Assembly (NCBI GenBank): GCA_030248135.1
Contig: JASANC010001093.1
Span: 81,052-145,051, forward strand
Length of the DNA: 64,000 bases
Direction: 5' to 3'
Origin: Theristus sp. LFF4_11
Taxonomy: Eukaryota > Nematoda > Chromadorea > Monhysterida > Xyalidae
Shown here: in pieces, positions 24,255 through 35,942 of the stretch
How positions within the stretch are numbered: the first letter of the stretch is position 1
Layout of the letters: each line of letters opens with the position of its first letter
Notes under the pieces: model-generated
Database searches by the model: none
What the model was told of the DNA's origin: nothing
What the model saw: only the letters and a program-made list of their open reading frames with translations
Position numbers and translations under genes: made by a program

Positions 24255-26561
24255 TCTATAATACTAAAACAGGAAGACCGTGTGTCTGTGTGTGTGTCTT
24301 AGCGTGTCAATTTTTGTCGATTTGAATTGGCGCCAAGCTATTCTGAATTTGCCATATATATATCATCATCTCTAGCTGCACTCCATTTTTTATTTAAGAG
24401 AATTTTTTACTCTCTATGTTCTGTAAAAGTCCTAATCATCATCATTCTTATGCAATGAAAACAATCGACCACTTTGATTTGGCTGTTGCTGCTGTTTGCC
24501 ATCTATTATCTTTCTTATTAAACGGGCCCCAATCAATATGCGTTTGCACGCAAAGATAGAGAAAAAATTTTATGGCTGTGCGGCAATTTGAAATCATCAA
24601 AACTTAACGTATTCTATCGGCAGATTCGTGCAAAAAAAATTGAGGAAAAAGCTAATCAGAATCTTTCCTTACTAAATAATTTTATTTTATATAGTATTCG
24701 AACTACGTTCGGGCGCGACACATCTTATCAGCTGTGCGGCTTTTCCACACATCATTCAACATTACGCCGCCTCCTTTACACGAAAAGATAGAACTTCAAT
24801 CGAATTACAAAAGCTAACAAGAAGTAATTGATTGTTTCTGAACAAAAAATAGACTGTAGTTCCACAAGATATAGATTGCAGCATCAACAAAGATGTGGCC
24901 ATGATCGACGGCGAAGCAGTGGAACGGTCGACATAAAATCGATCAATTTTTTAACGAGAGTAACAGTTGAATGATTCTAATCAGAAGAGGTTTTTTTAAA
25001 TATTTTGGACGGGAATTTTAAACGAAGCAGTTGGGTGTTGCTGATCAAAAATTGTTTTATCATACTTTTAACCGTCATGACAGTAAAATGCAACTCACTA
25101 AGAAGCTTAAAAAATTGCTTTTTGAACGGGATAGCTGTTGCTGATCATACAAGATTGTTTTTATTATACTGAACAGAAATGACAGCGAAATGCAGCTGAC
25201 TGAACCAGGTTGCTTTCAATTTTTTTTAAATATTTTAAACCGGTATCAGCTGATTGTTGCTGATCAAACGACATGTTTTTTTAATTTTTTTTGAACAGGA
25301 ATAGCAAAGATTGATTTTGATGCTTTGAGCGTGAATGACTGTTAATTTTCGCTCATCATCAAAAGATTGTTTTTTGATACCTTAAACGGGAATGATTTTT
25401 TTAATATTTTGAACGGGAATAGCATTTGAGTGTTGCTGATCAAAGATTATTTTATTATACTTTTACCGGTCATGACAGTGAAATGAAACTGACTAAAAAG
25501 TACGGGAATAGCATTTGAGTGTTGCTGATCAAAGATTATTTTATTATACTTTTAACGGTCATGACAGTGAAATGAAACTGACTAAAAAGATTGAAAGATT
25601 GCTGCTGATTTTGAACGGGATTTCAAAAAGATTTTGAACATGATAGTTTTTGCTGATCATAATACAAGATTGTTTTTGTTATACTGAACAGAAATGAAAG
25701 CGAAATGCAGCTGACTAAAACAGATTGCTTTTAGTTTTTTTAATATTTTAAACCGGTATCGGTTGATTATTCCAGATCAAACGACGTTTTTTTTAATTTT
25801 TTTTGATCAGGAATGGTAGTTGAACGACATTTGACGACATGGAAAAGCTAACAAAACAAGATTGATTTTTGATATTTTGAGGGAATGGCTGTTAATTGTC
25901 GCTGATCAAAGAACATTTTTGATACTTTAAACGGGAATGACAGTGGAATACAAAAAGAATGAAACTACAATTAAGCGATATTGAAGAAGGTAACAAATCA
26001 GAGTTTATCTTGATACTTTAAATGGCAGTTGTTTGTTGCTAATTAAAAAAGATTGTTTTTCATATTTTGAATGGCAATGCAGTTATGATTGTGTTGCTAC
26101 TGTTGCTTGCAGATCAAAGAATATTTACGCTGAATTAAAAAAACAGCGGTTCTCATCAAAATGATGGCAAGTTGAAAAATAGTATCTGTGGCTCTGAATG
26201 ATGCTGAAACAGCATTAACCAAATCACATAGTAATAAGTGATACGGTGACTAAATCAGGTTACGATTGAATCGACAGCAATAAACTCAGCAAAATCACAT
26301 ACTTGACAAAAAACACTGTTTTAAAAAAACTGAAATGCTATGATTTTCAAAAAGTAGAAGCATCGACGGATACGATGTTCTTTAAAAATGAACGTTCATT
26401 TCTATGGTAAATCAACAACAGTCGGTTGAAGCAGCTCAAAATCAAAATGCAATGCATTTTTAGTCCGGATCGTGGGCATAGGTCAAAAAGCGAAAATCCA
26501 CTCAAAAATAATAATTGTAGTTATCAGCTAACCGTGCCGTAGGCACGGGTCAATTTGCTAG
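24255..26561 (+). mobile_element. non-autonomous Helitron H6
   Basis: Begins TCTATAATACTAAAACAGG directly after the CTAG of H5, and ends in the hairpin plus CTAG (26558-26561) followed by T. A short internal duplication near 25,440-25,580 ('gaatagcatttgagtgttgc') distinguishes it from H5. The pair forms a second head-to-tail array. Confidence 0.9.
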
Positions 26562-27009
26562 TACGTTGAAATTATCGCTCATAACCATGGAGTATCAATT
26601 TGAAAATGAAGCATGGAGTATCAATTTCAATGAAATGTACTTGTTTTGAATCCAAAGTGCAACTTGCAATGCCGATGTCGATGTGCGTTTTGCAACCCGA
26701 TTTTTAAAAACAAAAATGTTCAAACTTTTTTCAAAGACGGTTTTGTTACATCTTTCCCAGTCAATCATCAAGTTTTGATCAGCCACGCTTCTATTTGCCT
26801 ATGCTGCACTGAACTGTCTCTTTTGACCAAAGAGTATCATGATGACTACAGCTATGAAGTGCGACGTTTTGAGAAAACAATCTCAACTGGCATTAATAAA
26901 AAAATAGGTTAAGGAAATTGAGATGGAGTTTTCTTAAGTAGCAAAAAACGGCGCCAATTCAAATTGCAAAAAAGTGCCACGGACAAATTGTAAATTTAGT
27001 AGTAGTAGA
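26562..27009 (-). mobile_element. Helitron 5' fragment (minus strand)
   Basis: The minus strand starts TCTACTACTACTAAATTTAC at 27,009, the same 5' terminus as H3. The sequence to about 26,562 matches the 5' part of the element at 27,010-31,135 (compare 'acgttgaaattatcgctcat' at 26,563 and 30,891). The H5/H6 pair interrupts the remainder. Confidence 0.8.
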
Positions 27010-28472
27010 CTAGCCAATTGACCCGAGCGTATGTGGCTTAATCAATGCCAAGCCTTTTTGGTGAAGTGGCATTGACTTAGAAAGAAAAAGCAGTAACGTT
27101 TACTGAATAATAACCCTGAAGAAAATTTACCTTGTGCTGCCGTGAAGTCGCCTACAATACAATATTTTTTAATGTATTCAAATAAATAAAAAATGCGAAG
27201 TTTAAGTAAAATTGAATTAAAAATATAAAAACTAACGTTTTTTTTCATTTACCGGTTATAAAAAGCTAATGCTTTTTTGTACCCGTTTACCTAAGCCAAG
27301 CCTTTTTTGTAAAGTGAAAAGCGAAGTTTATGATTTTGCTATTTTTACCCGTTCACCCTAACCTAAGTCAAGCCTTTTTTGTAAGTGAAGTAAGATCGAA
27401 TAAAAAGTATAAAAATTAATGTTTTTTTCAATTACCCGTTTTAAAAAGCTGATGCTTCTTTTACCCGTTTACCCTAACATAAGCGAAGCCTTTTTTGCAA
27501 AGTGAAAATGCGAAGTTTATAATTTTGCTATTTTTACCTGTTCACCCTAACCTAAGTCAAGCCTTTTGTAAGTGAAGTAAGACCGAATAAAAAGTATAAA
27601 AATTAACGTTTTTTTCAATTACCCGTTTTAAAAAGCGAATGCTTCTTTTACCCGCTTACCCTAACGTAAGCCAAGCCTTTTTTGCAAAGTGAAAATGTGA
27701 AGTTTATAATTTTGCTATTTTTGCTTGTTCACCCTAACCTAAGTCAAGCCTTTTTGTAAGTGACGTAAAAATAAAAATATAAAAAAACAACTTTTTTCAA
27801 TTACCCGTTTCAAAAAGCTAATGCTTCTTTTACCCGCTTACCCTAACATAAGCCAAGCCTTTCTTGCCTTATTTGTATGTATGTCTAGCCCAAGTCTAGC
27901 CTTTTTGTATGTGAAGTAAGATTGAATAAAAAACATAAAGATTAACGTTTTTTCAATTACCCGTTTTAAAAAGCTAATGCTTCTTTTACCCGTTTACCTA
28001 AGCCAAGCTTTTTTTGCAAAGTGAAAATGCGAAGTTTATGGTTTATGACTTTGCTATTTTTACCCGTTCACCGTAACCGAAGGCAAGCCTTTTTTGTAAG
28101 TAAAGTAAAATTGAATAAAAATATAAAATTAAACGTTTTTTTCAAGTACCCGTTTTAAAAAGCTAATGCTTGTCTTACCCGTTTACCCTAACATAAACCA
28201 AGCCTTTTTTGTAAAGTGAAAATGAATAGAAGAAACAAAAATGTGACGTTTTTAAGTCTCGTTTTACAGTCATTGGTTCTTTTTACCCGTTTACCCTAAC
28301 ATAACCCAGGCCTTTTGCAAAGTGAAAATGACTGGTAAATACCATTGCGACCCAATTAAAAAAAACTAACTTTTTTCAAAGACGGTTTTGTTACATCTTT
28401 CGCAGTCGCTCGTCAATTGAATAAAAAACATAAAAATTAACGATTTTTTTAATTTCCCGTTTCAAAAAGCTA

Positions 28473-30038
28473 AAGGCCCATTCATGCAAGCGCGCGCTGA
28501 AGCGCGCTGACGCGCGCTGACCAGCTTCATCATGAATGAAGAAATGAAGCTGCGTCAGCCGCTGCGGCTTTTTAGGTTTTTTGCCCATTCACGAACGCGC
28601 GCGCTGAAGCGCGCTGAAGCGCGCTGACGCGCTTCATCATGAATGATGAAGCGGCCTGAAGTGAAGCTGCGTCAGCCGCTGCGGCTTTTTAGGTTTTTTG
28701 TCCATTCACGAACGCGCGCGCTGAAGCGCGCTGAAGCGCGCTGACCAGCTTCATCATGAATGAAGAAATGAAGCTGCGTCAGCCGCTGCGGCTTTTGATG
28801 TCCGGACCCCAAATGCCGCAGCGGCTTGTCTGAAAAATGAAACGTATTTGCATAATTTCTGCGCTTTCAATTGTGATAGATGCAGACCAAAAAGGGAATG
28901 AATTTAATTGTGGTAAAATTAAATTAATTGAGGAATACAGTAAGTTTTATTGTGCTGCGTTTGTGACAGAAACCAACAGATAAAAACGATAAAAGCAGCT
29001 GGGCTAAGACGGGTTTCGAACTTTGGCCTCTGTGCTGACAGGCACAACATTTTACCACTGCACTATAGTAGTTGACAGGTGGGAACCTCTCTAGGTGTTT
29101 GTTCATTAAATGTCGTTCAGTTTTATCGTTTTGTGCTGTTGTCTGTGTTGTCTCCGTACGTGCTGTTTAGTACACACTATATACCGCTTCGATTCGTTGT
29201 TTTTGCCGTTTCAGTGAGGTTTATTAGAGGTAATACGGTATGCACCATTTGCAAGCAACGTGAAAGCAAATTGCATCCTAGAATGTTCAGTCAAAATGCA
29301 GAAATCGTACAAAATTGTTCATAAAAAACTGTATTTTGCGGTGTAGCTTTCAAAGTTTTTCTTCACTTCGAAAGTCCATTTCACAATTTTTCAATAAATA
29401 TGCGCCTAAGATCAGAAAACTTTTGGTGTGAAACCATAAAAAACAGTACAAAAAAGCATTCTGAATGAATTTGGCCCTTTTTTCAGTTTGCAAGGCAGCC
29501 GGTGTAATGAAGCAAAGCTTGTTCTTGCGGGCTGCACACCGGTTTTAAGGGCTGCGCAAATCAGTACCCCACACCGTCGCACGGGTACAGTTCACATAAA
29601 TTTCACATAAATTTCTTGCACTACTTTTCTGCTTTGTTGAGTATTCGTTGTTGTCACTGACAGCAACAATCAGCGATTTTGCACACACAAATTTGATGTC
29701 CGGACATCAAATGCCGCAGCGGCTGACGCAGCTTCATTTCATCATTCATGATAGCGCACTTCAGCGCGCGTCAGCGCGCTTCAGCGCGCGCGTTCGTGAA
29801 TGGGCAAAAAACCTAAAAAGCCGCAGCGGCTGACGCAGCTTCATTTCTTCATTCACGATGAAGCTGGTCAGCGCGCTTCAGCGCGCTTCAGCGCGCGCGT
29901 CCGTGAATGCGCATGTGCTCCAAAACTGAAGCGCGCTGACGCACGCTGAAGCGCGCTGTTTTTTTGCTTCGTGAATGTGTAGCAAAGTGAAGCGCGTCAG
30001 CGCGCTTCAGCGCGCTTCAACCTCCATGAATGGCGCTT
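28473..30038. mobile_element. GC-rich inverted-repeat DNA element nested in Helitron
   Basis: Ends are AAGGCCCATTCATG and, inverted, AAGCGCCATTCATG, each flanked by TA. Both arms are built of repeated GCGCGCTGAAGCGCGCTG and 'agctgcgtcagccgctgcgg' blocks in opposite orientation (28,490-28,800 versus 29,690-30,020). The flanks outside it rejoin to the Helitron unit 'aaaaagct(a)atgcttcttt' with one base difference. No transposase frame is visible in the 0.9-kb centre. Confidence 0.7.
29000..29075 (-). other. tRNA-like sequence (A-box and B-box)
   Basis: The minus strand contains TAGTGCAGTGG (A-box-like) and, about 40 bases on, GTTCGAAACC (B-box-like). Between them a TGTGC/GCACA stem sits where the anticodon arm would be. 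The loop is six bases and the acceptor and T stems do not pair well. I read it as a tRNA-derived promoter or pseudogene inside the GC-rich element, not a working tRNA. Confidence 0.35.
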
Positions 30039-31135
30039 TATGCTTCTTTTACCCGTTTACCTAAGCCGAGCCTTTTTTGTAAAGTGAAAATGCGAAGTTT
30101 ATGATTTTGCTATTTTTACCCGTTCACCCTAACCTAAGTCAAGCCTTTTGTGAGTGAAGTAAAACTGAATAAAATGTATAAAAATTAACGTTTTTGTTTT
30201 CAATTACCTGTTTTAAAAAGCTAATGCTTCTTTTACCCGTTTATCCTGACATAAGCGAAGCCTTTTTGTAAAGTGAAAATGCGAAGTTTATGATTTTGCT
30301 ATTTTTATCCGTTCACCCTAACCTAAGTCAAGCCTTTTTGTAAGTGAAGTAAGATCGAATAAAAAGTATAAAAATTGACGTTTTTTTTCAATTACCCGTT
30401 TTAAAAAGCGAATGCTTTTTTTGCCCGTTTACCTTAACATAAGCCATGCCTTTTTGCAAAGTGGAAATGCGAAGTTTATAATTTTGCTATTTTTGCCTGT
30501 TCACCCTAACTTAAGTCAAGCCTTGACATTTGTAAGTGAAGTAAAATTAAAAATATAAAAAAACAACGTTTTTTCAATTACCCGTTTCAAAAAGCTAATG
30601 CTTCTTTTACCCGTTTACCCTAACATAAGCCAAGCCTTTCTTGTAAAGTGAAAATGAATAGCAGAAACAAAAAAGTGACGTTTTTAAGTCTCGTTTTACA
30701 GTCATTGATCTTTTTTGCCCGTTTACCCCAACATAACCCAAGCCTTTTGCAAAGTGAAAATGAATGGTAAATATAGATACCATAGCGACCAACTAAAAAC
30801 TAACTTTTTTGAAAGACAGGTTTGTTACACATTTCGCAGTCGCTCGTCATGTTTTGAGCAGCAACAATTGCCGTTTGCCCATCGTGCGTTACGTTGAAAT
30901 TATCGCTCATAACCATGAAGTATCAATTTGAAAAGAGTAGCATCATGATGACTTTCAGCTATGAAGAGCGGCGCTTTGTTTAAACAATTTCAAGTGATAT
31001 CAAAAATAGATAAAGATTGAGATTGAGATGAAGCTTTCTTAAATGGCAAAAGTAGCAAAAAATGGGCGCCAATTCAAAAGTGTGACGGACAGACAGACAG
31101 ACAGACAGACAAATTGTAAATTTAGTAGTAATAGA

Positions 31136-32291
31136 TGTTATCACATTGTTGTAACATACCCAATACGTCCAGGTTGTTTTTGACTGCCCAAAAACAGTGG
31201 ATGCCGTTGTTTGAAAAAACTTGCCTGCAGTAATTGGCGAAATGAGTTTGAAGGGCACACAAGATTTTATGAAGCATAGTATTGATCGCTTTGCAACTAG
31301 ATTGTCTGGCACCAGCAATAAATCTGAAAGAATACGGAATTTTGTGAAGTTTAGGAATAGAAAAGATGGTGGGAAGGACAAGATCGGAAGACTGACAGAC
31401 AGCACCAAACGTAGAACTAACTTTAGCATGAAAGTCAACAATGTCAGTCTCATTTTTAGCAACAGGACAGTAAACGTTATTACCATCATTGGTCATATTC
31501 CCTTCACGATTAAAAGAAACCCCCATTTCATGACACATAACTTGAAGGTAAAACTTTTTGCAAATAATAACGAAGTTGTTACTCGCTTTATCAGCTTGGG
31601 AGACAACATAATGAGCGTGCAGATTTTTGAGTTTGGAATGGGGAAATCTAAACGTGCGTGTAGTCCGTTGAACTGTGCGGTGGTAGCTGATTCTATTACA
31701 AATCAGTCTTTCGCAAAAGATTCGAACACGAATAAGTTCATGAACATTAACACGACATACGTGAGCGATTTTGCACAGAAAATCATGTAAAGCTTCAATA
31801 AGAATATCATGAATGTCAGTCCAAGACTTATTCTCACATGATAACCTGAACTTTGATCCTTTACTGAACAGTTCACGGAGACCATCATCCTTAATGATGT
31901 TAAGGTTCCCAGTAATGACATGATTGAAAACAGGGTGCTTAAATTCACTTTGTTCACAAACGCAAACGCCGTGAATTATGGAAGACAATAGTTGAGGAGT
32001 AAGATTTTTCAGCAACTTACTGTGGTTACAGAGCAATCCACTGACCGGCTTATCATACGAATAAACAACTCTTACATTTTTAAACTTATGCGCAGTGCGT
32101 GTAGGTGCAAGAGACAAAATGCGATGGTCTTTGAAAAGAGTTTCCAACTTCAGGAATTCAAGTTTCTTGTCAACAAACGGAATGCTAAAAAAAGGCTGAG
32201 GGCACTTTACGTGCCCTTTCTGTATTTCTACTGTGAAACTTGCCTGAAAGGAAAGCTTGAACGATTCTTCTAACGGTTGCACTTTGTCCAC
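31136..32291 (-). pseudogene. Naiad-type element: reverse transcriptase, N-terminal part
   Basis: This minus-strand frame holds the N-terminal part of a Penelope-like reverse transcriptase. It has the DKG-type motif (here VVSQADKASNNFVIICKKF), RT2 (TIFSIPKLHKIPYSFRFIAG) and the segment up to RT3. It is cut after codon AAC plus A at 31,136 by Helitron H8; joining to 21,275 restores frame exactly. The frame overlaps the upstream nuclease frame by 107 bases in a different phase, so one frameshift (mutational or programmed) separates nuclease and reverse transcriptase. Confidence 0.85.
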
Positions 32292-33294
32292 TGCAGTTTT
32301 CTTTGATAATTGTCCTTTCTGCCTGTATCAATTCACATCTTCGCGCAGAGATCAGCGTATGAAACATACTTTTTCTATCTGTAGGATTTTCTTGATAGAT
32401 CTGAACTAGTTTACCAGCAGTATCAGTAATACATTTCCTTTTGGTTCTGTGCTTTCTTTGACCATGATTCCTTTTTCTACGGCGGATCGACTGTGTGAAA
32501 AAAGGCGAACCTTTTTGTTTGAAGCAAGAAAGGTCTTCTGTAATTTTGCCGTATTTGTCAATCTTGTCGTTCAACCCAAAAGGAAAGGCAGTACCAAGCA
32601 AACGAATCAAGAAATTCTCAACAGTAAGCAACTGAGCTCTCATAGAAGAAATGGTAACAGCTTCGTTATCCAAGCAAAACAAGACTCTCACCATTAGGTC
32701 GTCAACACAATGTCCATTTTGCGTGAAATGACGCACCAGCAACGTCTGCTTGTCTTTGTTTCGAATATTACGTTGATGTTCCATAATTCGTTGTTTCAGC
32801 ATTCGGGCGGTTTGCCCGACATACTGAAAGCCACATTTGCGACAGGTGATGAGATAGACTACGTTTTTGGATTTGCACGAAGATGAAGAATGAGAAATCA
32901 TCTGATATCGGATATTAGTTGCATGAGACGTGACTAGCTTATCTCGATCAACGGTAACACAAACTCTGCAATTGCGTTCGTCACAGGTTTTGGTTTCATT
33001 GGCTCCAATCAACTTCTTGGACCACCAACTTAAAGCTGGTGAACTTTCATCACTAAGATTGAGCTTGATACATGCAACTTTTTTGTTATAAGTATTGTTA
33101 TGGTTCGTGGGCCGATGGGTTTTACTTCCTGTCTCATAGGCGACTCCTCCTATGAGATGGAAGATGCCGGAGGGATCCGCGGGGCTGCCGCGGTTAAGGA
33201 AGTCCCTCCGCGGTTTCCCAGGTACGACCACCGTCAGACCGGAGGCTAGGCGCCACATGTGCCGGCATACACCGTGACTTTTAACCAGATCCAT
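32185..33294 (-). CDS. Naiad-type element: N-terminal GIY-YIG endonuclease
   Basis: A 369-codon minus-strand frame from an ATG at 33,292-33,294. A cysteine cluster (CDERNCRVC) precedes the GIY-YIG core VVYLITCRKCGFQYVGQTAR...RIMEHQRNI, with downstream HFTQNGHC. The frame ends in a long basic linker (IRRRKRNHGQRKHRTKRK). A nuclease lying 5' of the reverse transcriptase is the permuted order that defines Naiad Penelope-like elements; canonical Penelope elements have it C-terminal. The nuclease is thought to nick target DNA for priming. This part is uninterrupted, but the element cannot make the full protein in its present state. Confidence 0.85.
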   Translation of the reverse strand: MDLVKSHGVCRHMWRLASGLTVVVPGKPRRDFLNRGSPADPSGIFHLIGGVAYETGSKTHRPTNHNNTYNKKVACIKLNLSDESSPALSWWSKKLIGANETKTCDERNCRVCVTVDRDKLVTSHATNIRYQMISHSSSSCKSKNVVYLITCRKCGFQYVGQTARMLKQRIMEHQRNIRNKDKQTLLVRHFTQNGHCVDDLMVRVLFCLDNEAVTISSMRAQLLTVENFLIRLLGTAFPFGLNDKIDKYGKITEDLSCFKQKGSPFFTQSIRRRKRNHGQRKHRTKRKCITDTAGKLVQIYQENPTDRKSMFHTLISARRCELIQAERTIIKENCSGQSATVRRIVQAFLSGKFHSRNTERARKVPSAFF

Positions 33295-33603
33295 ACCCGG
33301 TCCCGCTGGTTGTTTTGCTCTTCGCAGGAGGTACAGCTCCCCCCATTACTGCGAGAATAAAAAGACTAAAGCAAAAGCACTAGTCAGAATTTATGCAACG
33401 AGAAAAAATTAGCCAACTAAAAAGTCTAAACTGATAAACGCAAATCAGGAAACTGCAGAACACTATCACGACAAACTGTCAAAAAACCCAAAGGAAAAAT
33501 GAGGCAGAAAAATAATGAAACCAAAACACGAACCAAAGAACTACTACCATGTGACAAAAACGCACAAAAATAAAAAAGGCACAAACAAATTCGTCTACAA
33601 GAT

Positions 33604-34307
33604 TCAGTTCTGCGCGGCCCTACTGCTGATGGCTTCATCGCGTTTCTTATTCATCTGATCAATCACGGCCTTTTCAAGCTGCACCTTGGTGAGGTCGGCC
33701 ATAGTGAGAAACTTTGAATAGTGCCCCTCGACAGAATCAACAACCAAAATCACGTGTGTCTTATTCACTACTTTTTTCTGCTTGCTCTCCAAAGACTTGC
33801 GCACGTAGGAAGCCTTGCGTTGTTCGAAACGATCAACTTCGCTCAGATTCTTGACGATCGACACTGGTTTGTTCTGCGAATTGAGGTGATTCTTGAGATT
33901 TTTCTTCAGCTCCAGGACGCGATAGAAGTGACGTGCTTCACTGAAGTTGACGACGACACACTTTCCTTGCTCCTCGGTGTGAACATTGGCGATGCGCAAA
34001 CTGCTTTCTTCTTCCGCCGGCAATTCGAGTGACGAGACAAAGAATTTGCGGACTTGTTGTTCAAGATTTGGGCCCTCAGCCTCACGGTCCATCCAGTAGA
34101 TGCGGATGCTGTTGGCCTTGGTCGCGCGTTCGACATTGTCGAGTCGTTTCGAAACTGCACCAATCTGCTTGCGTGCGCTCGCACCGTTACGCTCAAGAGC
34201 TTCAATTCGCTGAATTGCTTTACGCAAATCAGCTTTTTTAGCAACACTAGCACTAGAAGTAGACCTAGCAGAACTAGTGGAGTGTGAGCGGTTACCGGTT
34301 TCAACCT
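33604..34307 (-). CDS. L1-ORF1p-like coiled-coil/RNA-binding frame upstream of Naiad
   Basis: A minus-strand frame open from about 34,307 to the stop at 33,604. It has a Ser/Thr-rich start, then a short heptad segment (DLRKAIQRIEALERNG), then two folded-looking parts. The first includes SIRIYWMDREAEGPNLEQQV and KCVVVNFSEARHFYRVL. The second includes KNLSEVDRFEQRKASYVRK. The order coiled coil, RRM-like, C-terminal domain resembles LINE-1 ORF1p-type RNA-binding proteins. No ATG opens the frame. The stop upstream lies in 'tgttttgtttag', which looks like a splice acceptor, so an upstream exon may exist. It sits 310 bases 5' of the nuclease frame on the same strand and may be an extra Naiad ORF. 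Moderate confidence in the fold, low in the linkage. Confidence 0.55.
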
Positions 34308-34440
34308 CCTAAACAAAACAAAGACGAATAAATGGCAAATTAAAATGTGTCTAGAACTAAAGACAAAAGGAATTATATAATCAGCTGTAAGAGCAACTAT
34401 ATCCAAAAGGAGAATGTGGGAAAAATACGTGGGCAAGAAG

Positions 34441-34545
34441 CCCTAATGCAGACCCCACAAAGGGGCGTCCGACCGAAGTCGGTAATGCAGTCCCCATAAA
34501 GGGGCGTCCGACCGAAGTCGGTAATGCAAGCCACAAGGGCTAGAA
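34441..34545. repeat. 39-bp tandem repeat with two small hairpins per unit
   Basis: About two and a half units. Each contains CCCC-acaaa-GGGG and CCGAC-CGAA-GTCGG inverted repeats followed by 'ggtaatgcag'. The perfect short stems suggest an RNA-level structure. It lies upstream of the Naiad frames on their strand, a plausible 5' untranslated or terminal-repeat region. Confidence 0.7.
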
Positions 34546-34799
34546 GGACAGAGCAAGCAAAAAAATGATGACGTGCCAGAATTAAAAGTTAAGCTGTTAC
34601 TAAAACTGTATCAAAAATAACATAAAAGAGTGCTGAAATAAAAGGTGCGGAGAGAATAGGTCTAAAAAAGTGAAACAGATAGAAAAGCCATAATTCTGTC
34701 CGGAGCGGGTGCCAGAGGCCGACCAAATCGACCCCTACTATCCATTTTTTGCCCAGACAATGTCATCGTCAAGAAAAAATTTTGGTCCGACCTAGAGAT

Positions 34800-35520
34800 G
34801 TCAAGAAAAAAAATTTCTATTTTTTTCTTTAAAAAAAAAATTTTTCTAAATTTTTTTTTAATGAAAGTTGTTCAGAATTTTTCAGGGAGTCCGAATGTCA
34901 CCATCTGAGGAGCCACCGACTTACCATATGACCCCCACTCATATGGGAGGAGGGTGAAAATTTCAGACTTGGTTTCGGCGAACCCATTTTCCCACCGACG
35001 ACATCACGTCTCGTGTTTTGCCTCTCAATTCACCTCAAATAACACGGAAACAAGTTCAACAACTAACCGGTGTGATCATGCTGACGACACGAGGCGAAAC
35101 AGCAACGAGCAACCAACGAAGTTACGCTTGCAGTGGCAGACAGTGCAATTTCGACCTTTCGAGATCCTGAAAAACGATGCGTAAATGTGAGTTCTCTGCT
35201 TCTATCTCACCTTAGCGACATCGGAATTTGTTGAACTAGCCTTTGCGACGCTCAAGTACTTCAATGCGCGAGTCGATCATCACTCACCAAGGCTGAAAAC
35301 AGTCGATAAATCAATCCAGAATACCACCTGCAGCGTTGAAGACTAAGTGACAAAGTAAAGTCAAAGAAAATTTTTGTTGAACTTTCGAAAAATTATGCCA
35401 AAAACGGCATTTTCAGGGCACATTAAAGAAAAAATTTCAAAAATTTTTAATAAAAAAAAATGCTTATTTTTTTTACTTTTTTTTTAATTTAAAAAAAAAA
35501 ATTTTTTTGACCTTTACATT
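34800..35520 (-). repeat. dispersed repeat A, copy 2 (inverted)
   Basis: Inverted near-identical copy of 9,010-9,720. A 76-codon plus-strand frame at 34,954-35,184 corresponds to the minus-strand frame in the other copy and has no recognisable domain. Confidence 0.8.
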
Positions 35521-35715
35521 TCTAGTCCGACCCCCCCCCCTAGAATTTTCGGTCTCGCTCGGACCCCCCCCCCCTAGAATTTTCGGTCTCGCTCGGGAGC
35601 CCCCCCCCCAACCAAGTCGACCCCCCCCCCCCACCCGGGCCGGGACGACCCCCCCCCAAATTTGGGCGGACCCCCCCCCCTCGGATTCGCCAAAAATCGG
35701 GCTCGCTCGACCCCT
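35520..35715. repeat. G/C-tract module array 10
   Basis: Modules 'agaattttcggtctcgctcg', 'accaagtcgac' and 'aaatttggg' separated by C runs. Similar to 19,420-19,560 and 19,895-19,945. Confidence 0.7.
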
Positions 35716-35724
35716 GCTGATTAA

Positions 35725-35940
35725 AACAGGTGCATGTGCAGTGGCGGTGGCCCCCTGCCCTTTAATACAGGAAAGAAAAAAATGCAAAAACTAAATTGAT
35801 CGTTTTCACCTTATCAAAAAGGCTTGGCGTACGTTTAGGATTAGGAACCTCCTACAACGACTCATTGCAAGCAATCAACCTCTGATCAGAAATCAAAAAA
35901 ATCACTTTTAAGTATGTATACAAATCAATATGCACTATGC
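35725..35940 (+). mobile_element. Helitron H2-type internal fragment
   Basis: Matches 12,885-13,080 inside H2, including 'aggtgcatgtgcagt', 'ccctgccctttaa' and 'gatcagaaatcaa'. No Helitron terminus is present. The match ends near 'tacaaatca', only a few bases before the first recognised exon of the receptor-kinase gene. Confidence 0.7.
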
Positions 35941-35942
35941 AG

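Larger units (their letters stand above)
27010..31135 (-). mobile_element. 4.1-kb non-autonomous Helitron H8 (minus strand)
   Basis: The minus-strand 5' end TCTATTACTACTAAATTTAC is at 31,135, followed by a GTCT microsatellite. The 3' end CTAG is at 27,010-27,013, and another Helitron 5' end begins at the next base. The interior is the H3-type tandem array. It is interrupted by a GC-rich inverted-repeat element at about 28,473-30,038. It is inserted between A and T inside the reverse-transcriptase frame of the Naiad element. Confidence 0.88.

Noticed and set aside
29000..29075. Functional tRNA gene on the minus strand
   Set aside because: A- and B-box-like words are present, but acceptor and T stems do not pair and the anticodon loop has six bases.
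28391..29833. Frames with 'HFIHD...RASARFSAR' in both arms
   Set aside because: They translate the repeated GCGCGCTGAAG arms of the inverted-repeat element and appear in mirrored positions.
33140..33350. Ribozyme (hammerhead or HDV-like) in the GC-rich block at the start of the nuclease frame
   Set aside because: The block is structured, but neither the CTGANGA/GAAA core nor a convincing double pseudoknot could be found.
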